This document shows, piece after piece, positions 32,558-41,195 of a stretch of 51,065 nt of DNA. The notes below the pieces were generated by a model. The model ran no database searches. It was given only the letters and a program-made list of their open reading frames with translations, and was not told where the DNA came from. Every line of letters starts with the position of its first letter. The first letter of the stretch is position 1. The stretch lies in NCBI GenBank assembly GCA_021818905.1, contig JAKASS010000006.1, positions 1 to 51,065 of the forward strand, written 5' to 3'. The position numbers were made by a program, and so were the translations under genes. Source of the DNA: Nanobdellota archaeon (GTDB lineage: Archaea > Nanobdellota > Nanobdellia > Parvarchaeales > Parvarchaeaceae).

Positions 32558-33068
32558 ATTCAAGGTCGACGTGTCTGGCGTAGACTTAAACATATCTGAA
32601 AATACAATAACGGTAAAAGGCAAAGAAGGCGAACTGAAGACAGAAATCAAATATCCCTTCTTGCAAATAAATTTGGACGGCACAACCTTGCATGTCGATG
32701 CAGATAGAGACATAGCCTATCAAAAAGCTATAGCTGGGACTTTGGCAGCGATGGTTAGAAACATGGTTAAGGGAGTAAACGAAAAATATACGGCAGAATT
32801 AGAACTTATCTATATGCACTTCCCAGCCACAGTAAAGGTAAGTGGCGATAAGCTGATAGTCGAGAATTTCGTCGGCGAAAGAAAGCCGAGAGAGATAAAG
32901 CTTCCAAAGGACGTAGAGGTAAAAGTAACCGGGACCAAGATAAAAGTCTCAGGTATAGATAAATATCTTGTAGGGCAAGTCGCAGGCACGATAGAAAGCA
33001 AGATACAAATCAAAAATAAGGACAGAAGAGTATTCAAGGATGGAATCTTCATAACAAAGAAACCTTAA
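32547..33068 (+). CDS. rpl6: Ribosomal protein L6 (uL6)
   Basis: 173 residues. Two L6 repeats: N-terminal VDLNISENTITVKGKEGEL-like strand set and the C-terminal one with VVENFVGERKPREIKLP and DVEVKVTGTKIKVSGIDKYLVGQVAGTIE. Located near the GTPase-associated region of the 50S subunit. Starts within the S8 gene. Confidence 0.95.
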   Translation: MSTKFKVDVSGVDLNISENTITVKGKEGELKTEIKYPFLQINLDGTTLHVDADRDIAYQKAIAGTLAAMVRNMVKGVNEKYTAELELIYMHFPATVKVSGDKLIVENFVGERKPREIKLPKDVEVKVTGTKIKVSGIDKYLVGQVAGTIESKIQIKNKDRRVFKDGIFITKKP

Positions 33069-33069
33069 C

Positions 33070-33420
33070 ATGGAATTCACAAAAAAAGATTCGGGAAAAT
33101 TAGTAAGAGTCGGAATGTCTTGGCGTAAGCCACGCGGGCGCAAGAACAAGACTAAGGTTGGAAAGAAAGGCCATAAACCAATGCCGTCAAAAGGATTCAT
33201 GTCTAGTGTTAAGACACGCGGCAAGATAGCGAATAAAATCCCGTTAATAGTCTATACTCCATCCGATTTGGGAAAAATAAATGAGAATAACATAGTAATA
33301 ATAGCAAGTGCCGTCGGTTCGATGAAAAGAGCAAAGATATTAGAGGAGTGCAAATCGAAAAATATACAGGTGGTAAACCATGAGAGGAATGTTAAAAACA
33401 CAGAGACGACTAGCAAGTGA
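33070..33420 (+). CDS. rpl32e: Ribosomal protein L32e (eL32)
   Basis: 116 residues. Archaeal/eukaryotic-specific 50S protein. WRKPRGRKNKTKVGKKGHKP is the L32e signature, followed by NKIPLIVYTPSDLGKI and VIIASAVGSMKRAKILEECKSKNIQVVN. It lies between L6 and L19e and overlaps L19e by about 40 bases. Confidence 0.93.
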   Translation: MEFTKKDSGKLVRVGMSWRKPRGRKNKTKVGKKGHKPMPSKGFMSSVKTRGKIANKIPLIVYTPSDLGKINENNIVIIASAVGSMKRAKILEECKSKNIQVVNHERNVKNTETTSK

Positions 33421-33823
33421 TATTTTGGGAGTCGGTGAGAAAAGAGTATGGCTAGACCCAGCCAAATTCAAGGAGATAAAAGAAGCGATAACTAGAGCCG
33501 ATGTGGATAATCTTATTTCAAGCGGCGCTATAAAGAAACAAGAAACACAAGGCCAATCTAGATCCAGAGCAAGGGAATTACATTTAAAGAAAAAGAGAGG
33601 ACATAGAAAGGGCGTAGGAAGCAGAAAAGGGAAGAAAAACGCCAGGATGCAATTCTCTTGGAAAGATAAAGTGCGAGCCTTAAGAAAAGAGTTGTTTAAA
33701 GAGCGCGCCGCCGGTAAAATAGATAATAAGCTTTTTAGAGTGGTCTATAGAAAAATAAAGGGAAACGCATTTCACAGCGTTACGCACATGAAGAATTCGA
33801 TAGAGGAGATGAAAAAATCATAA
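33380..33823 (+). CDS. rpl19e: Ribosomal protein L19e (eL19)
   Basis: 147 residues, typical. MLKTQRRLASDILGVGEKRVW then LDPAKFKEIKEAITRADV, the basic KKKRGHRKGVGSRKGKKNAR segment and a long C-terminal helix. Makes an interface contact with the 30S subunit. The 41-base overlap with L32e is unusually long for this operon. Confidence 0.95.
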   Translation: MRGMLKTQRRLASDILGVGEKRVWLDPAKFKEIKEAITRADVDNLISSGAIKKQETQGQSRSRARELHLKKKRGHRKGVGSRKGKKNARMQFSWKDKVRALRKELFKERAAGKIDNKLFRVVYRKIKGNAFHSVTHMKNSIEEMKKS

Positions 33824-33824
33824 T

Positions 33825-34343
33825 ATGAGATTACAACAAAAAGGAAATACCGACTATAGGAAGAGATTAAAGCTCTTGAAATCGGGCTTACCAAGAGTAG
33901 TCGTTAGAAAGACAGATAGCACGATAATAGGACAAGTAGTAGAATACGCAGAAGCGGGAGATAAGACCTTGGTCACGGTATACGGAAGAGAGCTTAAAAA
34001 ATATGGGTGGGCATTTAGTCCTAAGAATATACCTGCGTCATATTTGACAGGGTTTCTTTTGGCTAGGAAATCCAGCGCAAAGGAAGCGATACTCGACAAA
34101 GGGGGCAGAACTCTTAAGAAAGACAGTTTCATATATTATTTCCTAAAGGGCGCACAGGATGGCGGCCTGAATTTACATGCCGGTGAACTTCCAATATCAG
34201 AGGACAGACTATACGGATCGCATATAGCAAAACATTACGAAAATAAAAAAGGCAATCAATTTCATTTAGTAGGTGAAAAGGTTAAGGGCATGCGAGAAGA
34301 AGTAAATAAGGTAATTGACAATATAAAGCAACATGGAAACTGA
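33825..34343 (+). CDS. rpl18: Ribosomal protein L18 (uL18)
   Basis: 172 residues. 5S rRNA-binding protein of the central protuberance. NTDYRKRLKLLKSGLPRVVVRKTD is the archaeal/eukaryotic L18 start; LTGFLLARKSSAKEAILDKGG and the GGLNLHAGELPISEDRLYG region are as expected. Overlaps S5 by 11 bases. Confidence 0.95.
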   Translation: MRLQQKGNTDYRKRLKLLKSGLPRVVVRKTDSTIIGQVVEYAEAGDKTLVTVYGRELKKYGWAFSPKNIPASYLTGFLLARKSSAKEAILDKGGRTLKKDSFIYYFLKGAQDGGLNLHAGELPISEDRLYGSHIAKHYENKKGNQFHLVGEKVKGMREEVNKVIDNIKQHGN

Positions 34344-35112
34344 ACAAAAAGCCCCCGAAACTGTAGAGACTAAAAGTGCAGCAGAGGAGATAGCAGCGGA
34401 GGCGCCAAAATCATCGGCAGAGATTACAGGAAAAAAGTTTAGCAATTACAACTTTAAAAGTGATCTCGGTAGGCAAGTAGCTTCTGGCGAAATAAAAGAC
34501 ATAGACGAGATAATAAGCAAAAATCTTAAGGTCTTAGAACCACAGATAATAGACGCTCTATTGCCTAATCTTCAAATCGACTTTTTGTTTATAGGTCAGT
34601 CTAAAGGAAAACTCGGCGGCGGGAAAAGAAGGATAATAAGAAATACCCAGAAGGTTACTGCAAAGGCGAAGAGACAACATTTCTCAGCTATGGCAGTTGT
34701 CGGCGATTGCGATGGGCATATAGGAATAGGAAAAGGTAGCGCTCTAGAGTCGGTAACCGCAAAAGAAAAAGCCGTAAAGAAGGCAAAGCTAAGTCTAATA
34801 AAAATAAAGAGGGGCTGCGGCAGTTGGGAGTGTGCATGTGGTGCCCATCATTCTATACCATTCAAAGTAAATGGAAAGTCTGGTTCCGTGATAGTAACAT
34901 TGATGCCGGCGCCGAAAGGGATAGGCTTTTGCGTCGCAGACGACATAAAGACTATATTGAGACTAGCTGGAATCAAAGACGTTTGGTCTAGAGTCGAGGG
35001 ACAGACAAGCACAAGGATAAATCTAGGCTACGCGACATTCGAAGCTTTAAAGAAACTAGCTTCTTATCGCTTATTAAGCAGCGAAAGGAAATCATTGGGG
35101 ATAGTAGGTTAA
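34333..35112 (+). CDS. rps5: Ribosomal protein S5 (uS5) with acidic N-terminal extension
   Basis: 259 residues, longer than most archaeal S5 proteins because of an N-terminal tail of about 35 residues rich in Glu, Ala and Ser (TEQKAPETVETKSAAEEIAA). The rest is standard: FSAMAVVGDCDGHIGIGKGSAL, IKRGCGSWECACGAHHSIPF, and APKGIGFCVADDIKTILRLAG. Needed for decoding accuracy in the 30S subunit. The tail is probably disordered. Confidence 0.95.
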   Translation: METEQKAPETVETKSAAEEIAAEAPKSSAEITGKKFSNYNFKSDLGRQVASGEIKDIDEIISKNLKVLEPQIIDALLPNLQIDFLFIGQSKGKLGGGKRRIIRNTQKVTAKAKRQHFSAMAVVGDCDGHIGIGKGSALESVTAKEKAVKKAKLSLIKIKRGCGSWECACGAHHSIPFKVNGKSGSVIVTLMPAPKGIGFCVADDIKTILRLAGIKDVWSRVEGQTSTRINLGYATFEALKKLASYRLLSSERKSLGIVG

Positions 35113-35117
35113 CTAAG

Positions 35118-35567
35118 ATGGAAAAACTTTGTGTTATAAGGATAAGGTCGTCGCTGAAGAAAAGCGGAGATATAGGCAAAGTAATAAAAAACCTGGACAT
35201 TCGCAAATTATATTCGTGTACTTTATTGGATAATTCTCCTTCGAATCTTGGTATGATAAAGAAAGCCGACAGTGTTCTAACATACGGTGAGATAAACAAT
35301 GAGATGCTGGAGAAATTACTGCTAAAAAGAGCTAGGCTTAGCAATCGGAAGAAATTCGAGTGGCAAGATGCTCAATTAAAGGAAGCTGCCCAGAGTATCC
35401 TGTCTGGTAAGAGTGGTCTAGAAGACATGAAAATAAAGCGCGTATTCAATTTGCACCCGCCAATAAAAGGATTTGAAAGAAGGGGAAAGAAAATGCCGTA
35501 TACTTCAAAGGGAGTATTTGGTTACAGGGGCGCCGACATAAACAGTTTGCTCGATAGAATGATATGA
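35118..35567 (+). CDS. rpl30: Ribosomal protein L30 (uL30)
   Basis: 149 residues, archaeal long form. CVIRIRSSLKKSGDIGKVIKNLDIRKLYSC is the ferredoxin-like core, then LTYGEINNEMLEKLLLKRARL and the C-terminal LHPPIKGFERRGKKMPYTSKGVFGYRG. Ends with an ATGA overlap onto L15. Confidence 0.94.
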   Translation: MEKLCVIRIRSSLKKSGDIGKVIKNLDIRKLYSCTLLDNSPSNLGMIKKADSVLTYGEINNEMLEKLLLKRARLSNRKKFEWQDAQLKEAAQSILSGKSGLEDMKIKRVFNLHPPIKGFERRGKKMPYTSKGVFGYRGADINSLLDRMI

Positions 35568-35962
35568 AAAGAAAACATCTGAGAGGTAGTACAACTGCTG
35601 GAAGAGGGTACGGGAAAAGAGCAAGACACGCCGGCAACCGCGGCGGCAGGGGGCGGGCGGGTGGCGGGAAAAGAGGCCAGCAGAATATGATGTCTTTGAG
35701 GGCGCATGAACATAGATATGAGTTATCGAACGCTAGAAATGTGCCTCTAAATTTAAATCACATAGAAGATGAAATAAATTCTTTAGAAAAGAAAGGCGTG
35801 CTTAAAAAAGAAGGCGATAAAGTTGTTCTTAATCTGGCAGAGTTAGGCTATTCTAAAGTCTGTGGTAGATTCGGGAAGCAACGAGTCAAGATGATAGTGC
35901 ATGGAAAAGCTTCAGAGAAAGCCAGAAATGAAATAGTCTCCGCTGGCGGGGAAGTGGTATGA
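35564..35962 (+). CDS. rpl15: Ribosomal protein L15 (uL15)
   Basis: 132 residues. The glycine- and arginine-rich N-terminus (HLRGSTTAGRGYGKRARHAG and RGGRGRAGGGKRG) threads into 23S rRNA, followed by the globular part with KVCGRFGKQRVKMIVHGKASEKARNEI. Stop overlaps the SecY start (ATGA), the conserved L15-SecY junction. Confidence 0.95.
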   Translation: MKRKHLRGSTTAGRGYGKRARHAGNRGGRGRAGGGKRGQQNMMSLRAHEHRYELSNARNVPLNLNHIEDEINSLEKKGVLKKEGDKVVLNLAELGYSKVCGRFGKQRVKMIVHGKASEKARNEIVSAGGEVV

Positions 35963-37356
35963 ATCCAAAATTACAAGCTTTCATATCAAATTTACCCGCT
36001 ATTCCAGTCCCAGAAAAAAAGTTAAGTCTTAAGACAAAGCTTGGTTGGACGCTAGCTATCCTTCTTATATTTATAGTGATGTCGCTTATCCCACTTTTCG
36101 GCGTAAGCAAGTCTTATAGCCTTAGTTTTGAGATATTACAGGTCTTAATAGCATCTCACTTTGGTTCTCTTCTTTCCTTGGGTATAGGTCCTATCGTAAG
36201 TGCGAGCATAATAATACAAATGCTGCAAGGGACCGACGTAATCCATATAGACACTTCTACAAAGGAGGGAAGAATAACATTTCAGGGCATACAAAAGATA
36301 GCAACGATAGCTTTCATAATGATTGAAAATGGAGTTTACGTTTTTAGCGGTGCACTTACTCCAGCAACGCCGGGTCTAACTTTTCCGATAATAATGTTTA
36401 TAGAACTAATTTGTGCAGGGATAATCCTGATGTTTATGGACGAGGTGGTCAGCAAATGGGGCATCGGCTCAGGCATAAGTCTTTTCATATTGGCAGGGAT
36501 ATCGCTGCAATTGGTGAATACGACATTCAACCCCCTGATTAGCCCACTTGGGGCCGTGCCAGCTCTAATTACTTCCTTTATTTCTGGTGCAGTAGTAAGT
36601 GCAATCTTCCCGATAATAGAAATAATTTCTACAGTTGCTCTCTTCGCGGTTGCTATCTGGTTACAGGGAGTAAAAGTCGAACTTCCTTTATCATTTGGGA
36701 GACTCAAGGGCTATGCGATAAGATGGCCAGTCGCGCTTTTCTACACGAGCATAATACCGATAGTCTTGGTCGTCTCGCTAGTCGCAGGGGTGCAGTTTTT
36801 TGGTTTAACGCTTTATAACGCCGGCAATCATTTACTTGGCACATTTACTACGGAGACTACAGTTTTTGGTACCCAGCAAGTAGCGACTGGTGGCTTAGCA
36901 GCATTGCTTTCGCCGCCAAATCTACAAGAATTATATGTTAGTGCGACAACGACAGGGATAACAAGTCTTCAAATCGAATCACTAATCACATATACGATTC
37001 TTCTTGTCATAGGAGCGGCGATATTCTCGTATATATGGATGTATCTTGGCGGCCAGGATCCCAAATCCGTTTCTAAGCAGTTGATGAATTCTGGGTTGTC
37101 TATGCCTGGGTTCAGGCGGGATGAAAGAGTTCTAACTGAAATATTCAAAAGATATATAGTCCCACTGGCAATTATAGGTGGAGCATTGACGGGCCTGGTA
37201 GCAGCGCTAGCGACTCTTTTCGATACGCTTACAGCCGGAGTCGGTATACTCCTTGTGGTTATGATAATATATCAGTTTTATTTCTCATTGATGCAGGATA
37301 ATCCTCTAGAATTTAAGCCGATAAAAGAGCGGTTAACAGGAGAGGCGGAGGATTAA
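35959..37356 (+). CDS. secY: Preprotein translocase subunit SecY
   Basis: 465 residues with ten hydrophobic helices. Forms the protein-conducting channel in the membrane. The N-terminal helix is followed by SLIPLFGVSKSYS, SLLSLGIGPIVSASIIIQML (TM2), SKWGIGSGISLFILAGIS, and the cytoplasmic loop region RRDERVLTEIFKRYIVPL. It ends the spc block; a YidC-like insertase follows two bases later, so channel and insertase are made together. Confidence 0.96.
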   Translation: MNPKLQAFISNLPAIPVPEKKLSLKTKLGWTLAILLIFIVMSLIPLFGVSKSYSLSFEILQVLIASHFGSLLSLGIGPIVSASIIIQMLQGTDVIHIDTSTKEGRITFQGIQKIATIAFIMIENGVYVFSGALTPATPGLTFPIIMFIELICAGIILMFMDEVVSKWGIGSGISLFILAGISLQLVNTTFNPLISPLGAVPALITSFISGAVVSAIFPIIEIISTVALFAVAIWLQGVKVELPLSFGRLKGYAIRWPVALFYTSIIPIVLVVSLVAGVQFFGLTLYNAGNHLLGTFTTETTVFGTQQVATGGLAALLSPPNLQELYVSATTTGITSLQIESLITYTILLVIGAAIFSYIWMYLGGQDPKSVSKQLMNSGLSMPGFRRDERVLTEIFKRYIVPLAIIGGALTGLVAALATLFDTLTAGVGILLVVMIIYQFYFSLMQDNPLEFKPIKERLTGEAED

Positions 37357-37357
37357 T

Positions 37358-38080
37358 ATGTCAATGGAAGCAATCATTGTAATATTAATAGCAATAGCAG
37401 TCGGCGTTTCCGGTCAACTTGCTTATCTTTTCATAGTAGACCAAGAAATCGTCAGGGCAAGCAAAGGTAAAATAAAGGAACTTCAGAAAGAATTGAAACA
37501 GGTCAAACCGGGCGATCCACGGTTTAAAGAGATATATTCCCAGATGATGTCTGAAAACGGGAAAGTAATGAAACAATCACTCAAGCCCACATTCGTAACT
37601 TTCGTCCCTTTTATAATAGTATTTCTTCTTATGTCATCGTTTTTCAGCTATGTTCCGATAGCTCAAGGAACCTCGATACAATCGATAATATCAGGACCAG
37701 TTAACGGTACCCTTTCTTTCACGAATAATTGTTTGGCTATAAATGACAGTTCGAACCTAACACTGGTTTCTACGAACTTGCCCCAAACTTTTCCAGCGAT
37801 TTTTAAATCGGGAACCTGCACGGCGGTATTATTACAAAATGGCCAGGCGTATAACGCTTCTTTATCCAGCATAATTGGCTCTACAGCGGCAGAAACTACA
37901 TACAAGGTTGGTAACCTGTCATTATCATTGGCAGCGAATCCGTTGGTTATAGTTAACCTGCCTTTTAGCGTACCTTTAATCGGAGACCAATTAAATTGGT
38001 TTTGGACCTATCTTATAATAACTCTTATATCTGGGATAACTCTAAACAGAATATTTATACATTATAAATTAGTCGCTTAA
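37358..38080 (+). CDS. YidC/EMC3-like membrane insertase (DUF106, Ylp1)
   Basis: 240 residues. N-terminal helix (IIVILIAIAVGVSGQLAYLFIV), a positively charged coiled coil (KGKIKELQKELKQVKPGDPRF), a helix QSLKPTFVTFVPFIIVFLLMSSFF, and a final helix near the C-terminus. This is the layout of the archaeal DUF106 family, Oxa1-superfamily insertases related to EMC3 and TMCO1. The extracytoplasmic loop between the second and third helices is long (about 100 residues with several N-x-S/T sites). Position after SecY is common in archaea and supports the call. Confidence 0.85.
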   Translation: MSMEAIIVILIAIAVGVSGQLAYLFIVDQEIVRASKGKIKELQKELKQVKPGDPRFKEIYSQMMSENGKVMKQSLKPTFVTFVPFIIVFLLMSSFFSYVPIAQGTSIQSIISGPVNGTLSFTNNCLAINDSSNLTLVSTNLPQTFPAIFKSGTCTAVLLQNGQAYNASLSSIIGSTAAETTYKVGNLSLSLAANPLVIVNLPFSVPLIGDQLNWFWTYLIITLISGITLNRIFIHYKLVA

Positions 38081-38081
38081 G

Positions 38082-39248
38082 TTAGAAATCAGATAGTATT
38101 TTCTGCTTTTCTTTTAAGTTTATAATCTTAGACTTATTCTCTATATCAATCGGATAAAGTAGTTTAGATTTAGCGTTCTTTATTAATTTTGGCATGTCTA
38201 CGCTGGATTCTGCAGGATTCCCAAGCACTTTTCTAGCACCCTCCCTTACAACCCATACGCCGAGCGGCGCAAAATATTCCGGCGTGATTTCTCTTATCAC
38301 TATCACCGAAAACTGTTTTTTCATGGTTTTTAAGGTTTCTAGTACGGCTAATCTTATCGCATAGTATGCTCCAGCAGTATTGTGTACATAATCTTTTCTA
38401 CCTTCATAGAACTCATAATCGCTTTCGCCAGTTATTAGTGAATTCCCATTCCTATTCCAAGTTTCTATAAGCTCAAAAGACCAGGTTCCCTTTAAAAATA
38501 AGAAGATGAAATGGTTTCCAAGAACGGTCCCAGTTTTTACGAAGTAATCGTCTTCAGCATCAAAATCTTTTATCTCGTCTATAAGACCCTTTCCTACAGA
38601 ATCGTCTACTGCAGTTATGGCCCATTTCGTCGGCACAAGCCGTCTTTTTACACCAATAGCACCTACACTTAATACTTTGTTTATCTTGTTATCGTCTATC
38701 CCATTTTTGTAAAGGTAGTTTATAGCGTCTATGGCATTAAAATCTCTGTCGTAATAGACTTTCTCTATTGGATGGTCTATCCTAAAGTTCTCGTTAAGAT
38801 GGAAACTTTTTAGATCTGCTGTTATACCGTGTGGTGCAACAGTTTCAGATAGAAGCCCGCCATCATAAGCTTTTGACAATTTGAAGTCTATGGATAAATC
38901 GTTCCTGGACATGGTCGCAAAAGATATCTTCTGCATGAAATTTTCGTCCGGTTTTCTTACGTCAACTTTATCTCTTGCGTTCACAAGTGTCGTACGCATA
39001 GAAAATATTTTTGCAACGTCATAACCGGTTTTTACCCAATATTTGGGAGAGTCATAAAGATACGCGTTTTCATCTGTGGTAAAAATTATGCCAACTGAAA
39101 CTTTTGGGTAATTAAATTCTCCAACAAGTGTAGAAGGGGGTGTGAAGCCTTGGAGATCTCCTTTCTTAACGCGGGTTATAACATTATTTATTGCCTTTCT
39201 ATTTTTCTTTATCTCTTCATATACAGATTTTACGGAAATTATTTTCAT
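38082..39248 (-). CDS. Nre family DNA repair protein, zinc-finger-less
   Basis: 388 residues. FTPPSTLVGEFNYPKVSVG, VLSVGAIGVKRRLVPTKWAITAVDDSV and PLGVWVVREGARKVLG are the conserved blocks of the archaeal Nre (novel repair) family. The C-terminus KQKILSDF fits a PCNA-interacting motif (Q-x-x-L-x-x-F), a known feature of Nre proteins. Family members normally start with a four-cysteine zinc finger; here the N-terminus has no cysteine at all, so it is lost. It follows nop10 by two bases on the same strand, placing it in the aIF2 alpha unit. Confidence 0.85.
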   Translation of the reverse strand: MKIISVKSVYEEIKKNRKAINNVITRVKKGDLQGFTPPSTLVGEFNYPKVSVGIIFTTDENAYLYDSPKYWVKTGYDVAKIFSMRTTLVNARDKVDVRKPDENFMQKISFATMSRNDLSIDFKLSKAYDGGLLSETVAPHGITADLKSFHLNENFRIDHPIEKVYYDRDFNAIDAINYLYKNGIDDNKINKVLSVGAIGVKRRLVPTKWAITAVDDSVGKGLIDEIKDFDAEDDYFVKTGTVLGNHFIFLFLKGTWSFELIETWNRNGNSLITGESDYEFYEGRKDYVHNTAGAYYAIRLAVLETLKTMKKQFSVIVIREITPEYFAPLGVWVVREGARKVLGNPAESSVDMPKLIKNAKSKLLYPIDIENKSKIINLKEKQKILSDF

Positions 39249-39249
39249 A

Positions 39250-39426
39250 TTATAATATGCCCTTATTTTTTAAAACCTCCTTTTTTATTTGTCGTCTATA
39301 CTTAGCTATCTCCTCGTCTTTAGAGTATTTTTGTGGAGAGTTTATAATAGTTTGAGAGCTGCACGAATTACATTTTTCTTTTAGTGTATATTTTCCGCAT
39401 TGCTGGCAAAAACGAATTCTTTTCAT
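39250..39426 (-). CDS. nop10: H/ACA RNP protein Nop10
   Basis: 58 residues. Translated from ATG 39426: MKRIRFCQQCGKYTLKEKCN, then SCSSQTIINSPQKYSKDEEIA and YRRQIKKEVLKNKGIL. The two CxxC pairs (C7/C10 and C19/C22) form the zinc ribbon and PQKYS begins the helical tail. Nop10 binds Cbf5 in H/ACA particles that make pseudouridine in rRNA. The ATG overlaps the aIF2 alpha stop (ATGA), and the aIF2 alpha-Nop10 order is conserved in archaea, which confirms the call. Confidence 0.95.
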   Translation of the reverse strand: MKRIRFCQQCGKYTLKEKCNSCSSQTIINSPQKYSKDEEIAKYRRQIKKEVLKNKGIL

Positions 39427-40157
39427 TCTTTTACTTCCTTATACTTAAAATCTATGCCGAGCTCTTTGCTTGTAGCTTCTAATCGTTCTATTATTTTCTT
39501 GTTCTCGGATATAGTTTTCTTTGTATCCCCTGCGTTAACCGTAAGAAGATAATGGGGCGCTTTTATGTATTTTATGGAATAATTATTCTTTGTCGAATAT
39601 GGCTTTTGTAACAAACGTTTTATGTCTTCTACCCCCTCTTCAGCGAAGTCTTGTATAAATAAATCGGTCTTTATTGTTATTCTTTTTTTCGTTTTTTCTA
39701 CGAAGTCCGTTATAGCATCCGCCGCTTCTTTATTTAGCTTTAATCCTTCAAGAGTCGACTCGCCATTTTTTAGTACTGCGTTGTAGAATTCGTATACAGA
39801 GCCATATTTTTCCTTGATTGATTGCATAAACGAAGAAGAATCCGTTTTTAGGGTCTTTTCTATTATTCGGCCTATCCGATTTTCTACAGACCATTCCTTT
39901 AATGCCTGCCGTTCTTCATTATCAGTGACTCTCTTTGCTGATAGCTCGGTAGACTGCGAATCCATCTTTATCAACTTACAAACTATTTTATCGCCTTCTC
40001 TGGCTACGTCTTTTACATCTTTAACCCAGCGTTTGCTTAATTCAGAAATATGGATGAAACCCTCTTTTTGGGTGTCGTCTATCTGGATTATTATACCGTG
40101 CTGTAAGAGTTTTTTGACCTTACATACATAGACTGCGCCTATATTTAGTTCAACCAT
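39423..40157 (-). CDS. eif2a: Translation initiation factor aIF2 alpha
   Basis: About 244 residues from ATG 40157; the frame runs 17 codons further up but those residues (MKWIIHIIINRWVLIIC) are not part of the family, and MVELNIGAVYVCKVKKLL is the usual start. An S1 domain (about 1-80: QHGIIIQIDDTQKEGFIHISELS), a helical middle domain and a C-terminal alpha-beta domain (YIKAPHYLLTVNAGDTKKT) follow. Part of the aIF2 complex bringing initiator tRNA to the 30S subunit. Confidence 0.94.
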   Translation of the reverse strand: MVELNIGAVYVCKVKKLLQHGIIIQIDDTQKEGFIHISELSKRWVKDVKDVAREGDKIVCKLIKMDSQSTELSAKRVTDNEERQALKEWSVENRIGRIIEKTLKTDSSSFMQSIKEKYGSVYEFYNAVLKNGESTLEGLKLNKEAADAITDFVEKTKKRITIKTDLFIQDFAEEGVEDIKRLLQKPYSTKNNYSIKYIKAPHYLLTVNAGDTKKTISENKKIIERLEATSKELGIDFKYKEVKE

Positions 40158-40242
40158 ACAAATAATTAGTACCCACCTATTTATTATAATATGTATAATC
40201 CATTTCAATAAATGTTAAATACTAAAATAAATAATTTAGAAC

Positions 40243-40560
40243 ATGGCTGAACATCTAGATTCAAAAATCTTTAAGGACGCTATAGAGAATTTAGATGTGG
40301 CAGTTGTGGATTTCTGGGCTGAGTGGTGCGCACCGTGCAAGGCAATTTCACCTTTGCTTGAGGCGGTTGAGTCAAAGATGGCCGGCAAATTTAAATTATT
40401 TAAGCTTAACGTTGATACAAGCCCGCTCGTAGCCAGCGAATATGGAATCGAAAGCATACCAACTCTGCTAGTTTTTCGAAATGGAAAACCGGTAAATTCT
40501 TTAGTGGGTTTGGTTTCAAAAAATGAAATAGAAAAGACGATACTGTCTGCGATGCAATAG
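40243..40560 (+). CDS. trxA: Thioredoxin
   Basis: 105 residues, full thioredoxin fold. FWAEWCAPCKAI holds the redox pair C29/C32 and the cis-proline is in SIPTLLVF. Cytoplasmic thiol-disulfide reductant. TTAAATA at 40214-40221 lies about 25 bp upstream, so the transcript is probably leaderless. Shares a divergent intergenic region with aIF2 alpha; EndA follows three bases after its TAG stop. Confidence 0.95.
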   Translation: MAEHLDSKIFKDAIENLDVAVVDFWAEWCAPCKAISPLLEAVESKMAGKFKLFKLNVDTSPLVASEYGIESIPTLLVFRNGKPVNSLVGLVSKNEIEKTILSAMQ

Positions 40561-40563
40561 AAG

Positions 40564-41082
40564 ATGGAAAAGACAACCGTTACAAATGATAAGGTGATAG
40601 TATTTGATCCCCGACTCTCTTCAAAAATATTCAATAAGGGGTACTTCGGCTCGTTTCAAGACGGAAAGTTGGAACTGTCCTTTGAAGAAGCACTGTATTT
40701 GAATGAAAAGAAAGAATTGGCGGTATTTGATCGCAAGGGGAAAAAATTAGGTAGGCAGGCATTAATAAATGTTGCAGAAAAGAACCAAAAAAGATTTTGG
40801 GTACGATACTGTGTTTTTAGAAGCATGAGGGCGGCTGGGTTTGTGCTAAAGACAGCATTTAAATACGGCGGCGACTTCAGAGTATACAATAAAGGAGAGC
40901 ACCCTGGAAAAGCGCATGCCGCTTGGATACTCTATGTTGCAACAGAACATGAGTCAATAAAATTTTTGACTTTTTCCGCAGTAAATAGAGTAGCCCACAG
41001 CGTAAAGAAAAAAGTGCTTTTTGGTGTTGTTGATGATGAAGACTCAGTAACCTATTACGAAATAAACTGGGTGAAAATATAA
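40564..41082 (+). CDS. endA: tRNA-splicing endonuclease
   Basis: 172 residues, one-unit size as in homotetrameric archaeal EndA. Cuts introns out of pre-tRNA at bulge-helix-bulge sites. Catalytic triad by spacing: Y108 (GGDFRVY), H118 (GKAHAAW) and K149 (VAHSVKKK); Tyr-His and His-Lys distances of 10 and 31 match the known Methanocaldococcus triad. It is downstream of thioredoxin in one unit. Its likely substrate in this window is the initiator tRNA at 13781. Confidence 0.93.
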   Translation: MEKTTVTNDKVIVFDPRLSSKIFNKGYFGSFQDGKLELSFEEALYLNEKKELAVFDRKGKKLGRQALINVAEKNQKRFWVRYCVFRSMRAAGFVLKTAFKYGGDFRVYNKGEHPGKAHAAWILYVATEHESIKFLTFSAVNRVAHSVKKKVLFGVVDDEDSVTYYEINWVKI

Positions 41083-41084
41083 TT

Positions 41085-41195
41085 ATGGCAAAAATAAAGT
41101 TTAAGCATCTACGCAAAAAAAGAGAAGAAAGAAGAAGAGAGGCTTCGGATAAAGTCAGGTTTAAAAAAGTTATCGACGGATACGTCTCGCCTTAA
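41085..41195 (+). CDS. Small basic peptide (36 residues), uncertain
   Basis: Starts two bases after the EndA stop: a very basic sequence (KHLRKKREERRREASDKVR) of 36 residues ending DGYVSP. Its stop overlaps that of the convergent gene. It fits the tight spacing of the unit and may be a nucleic-acid-binding peptide, but nothing I recognise. It could also be a chance frame. Confidence 0.35.
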   Translation: MAKIKFKHLRKKREERRREASDKVRFKKVIDGYVSP

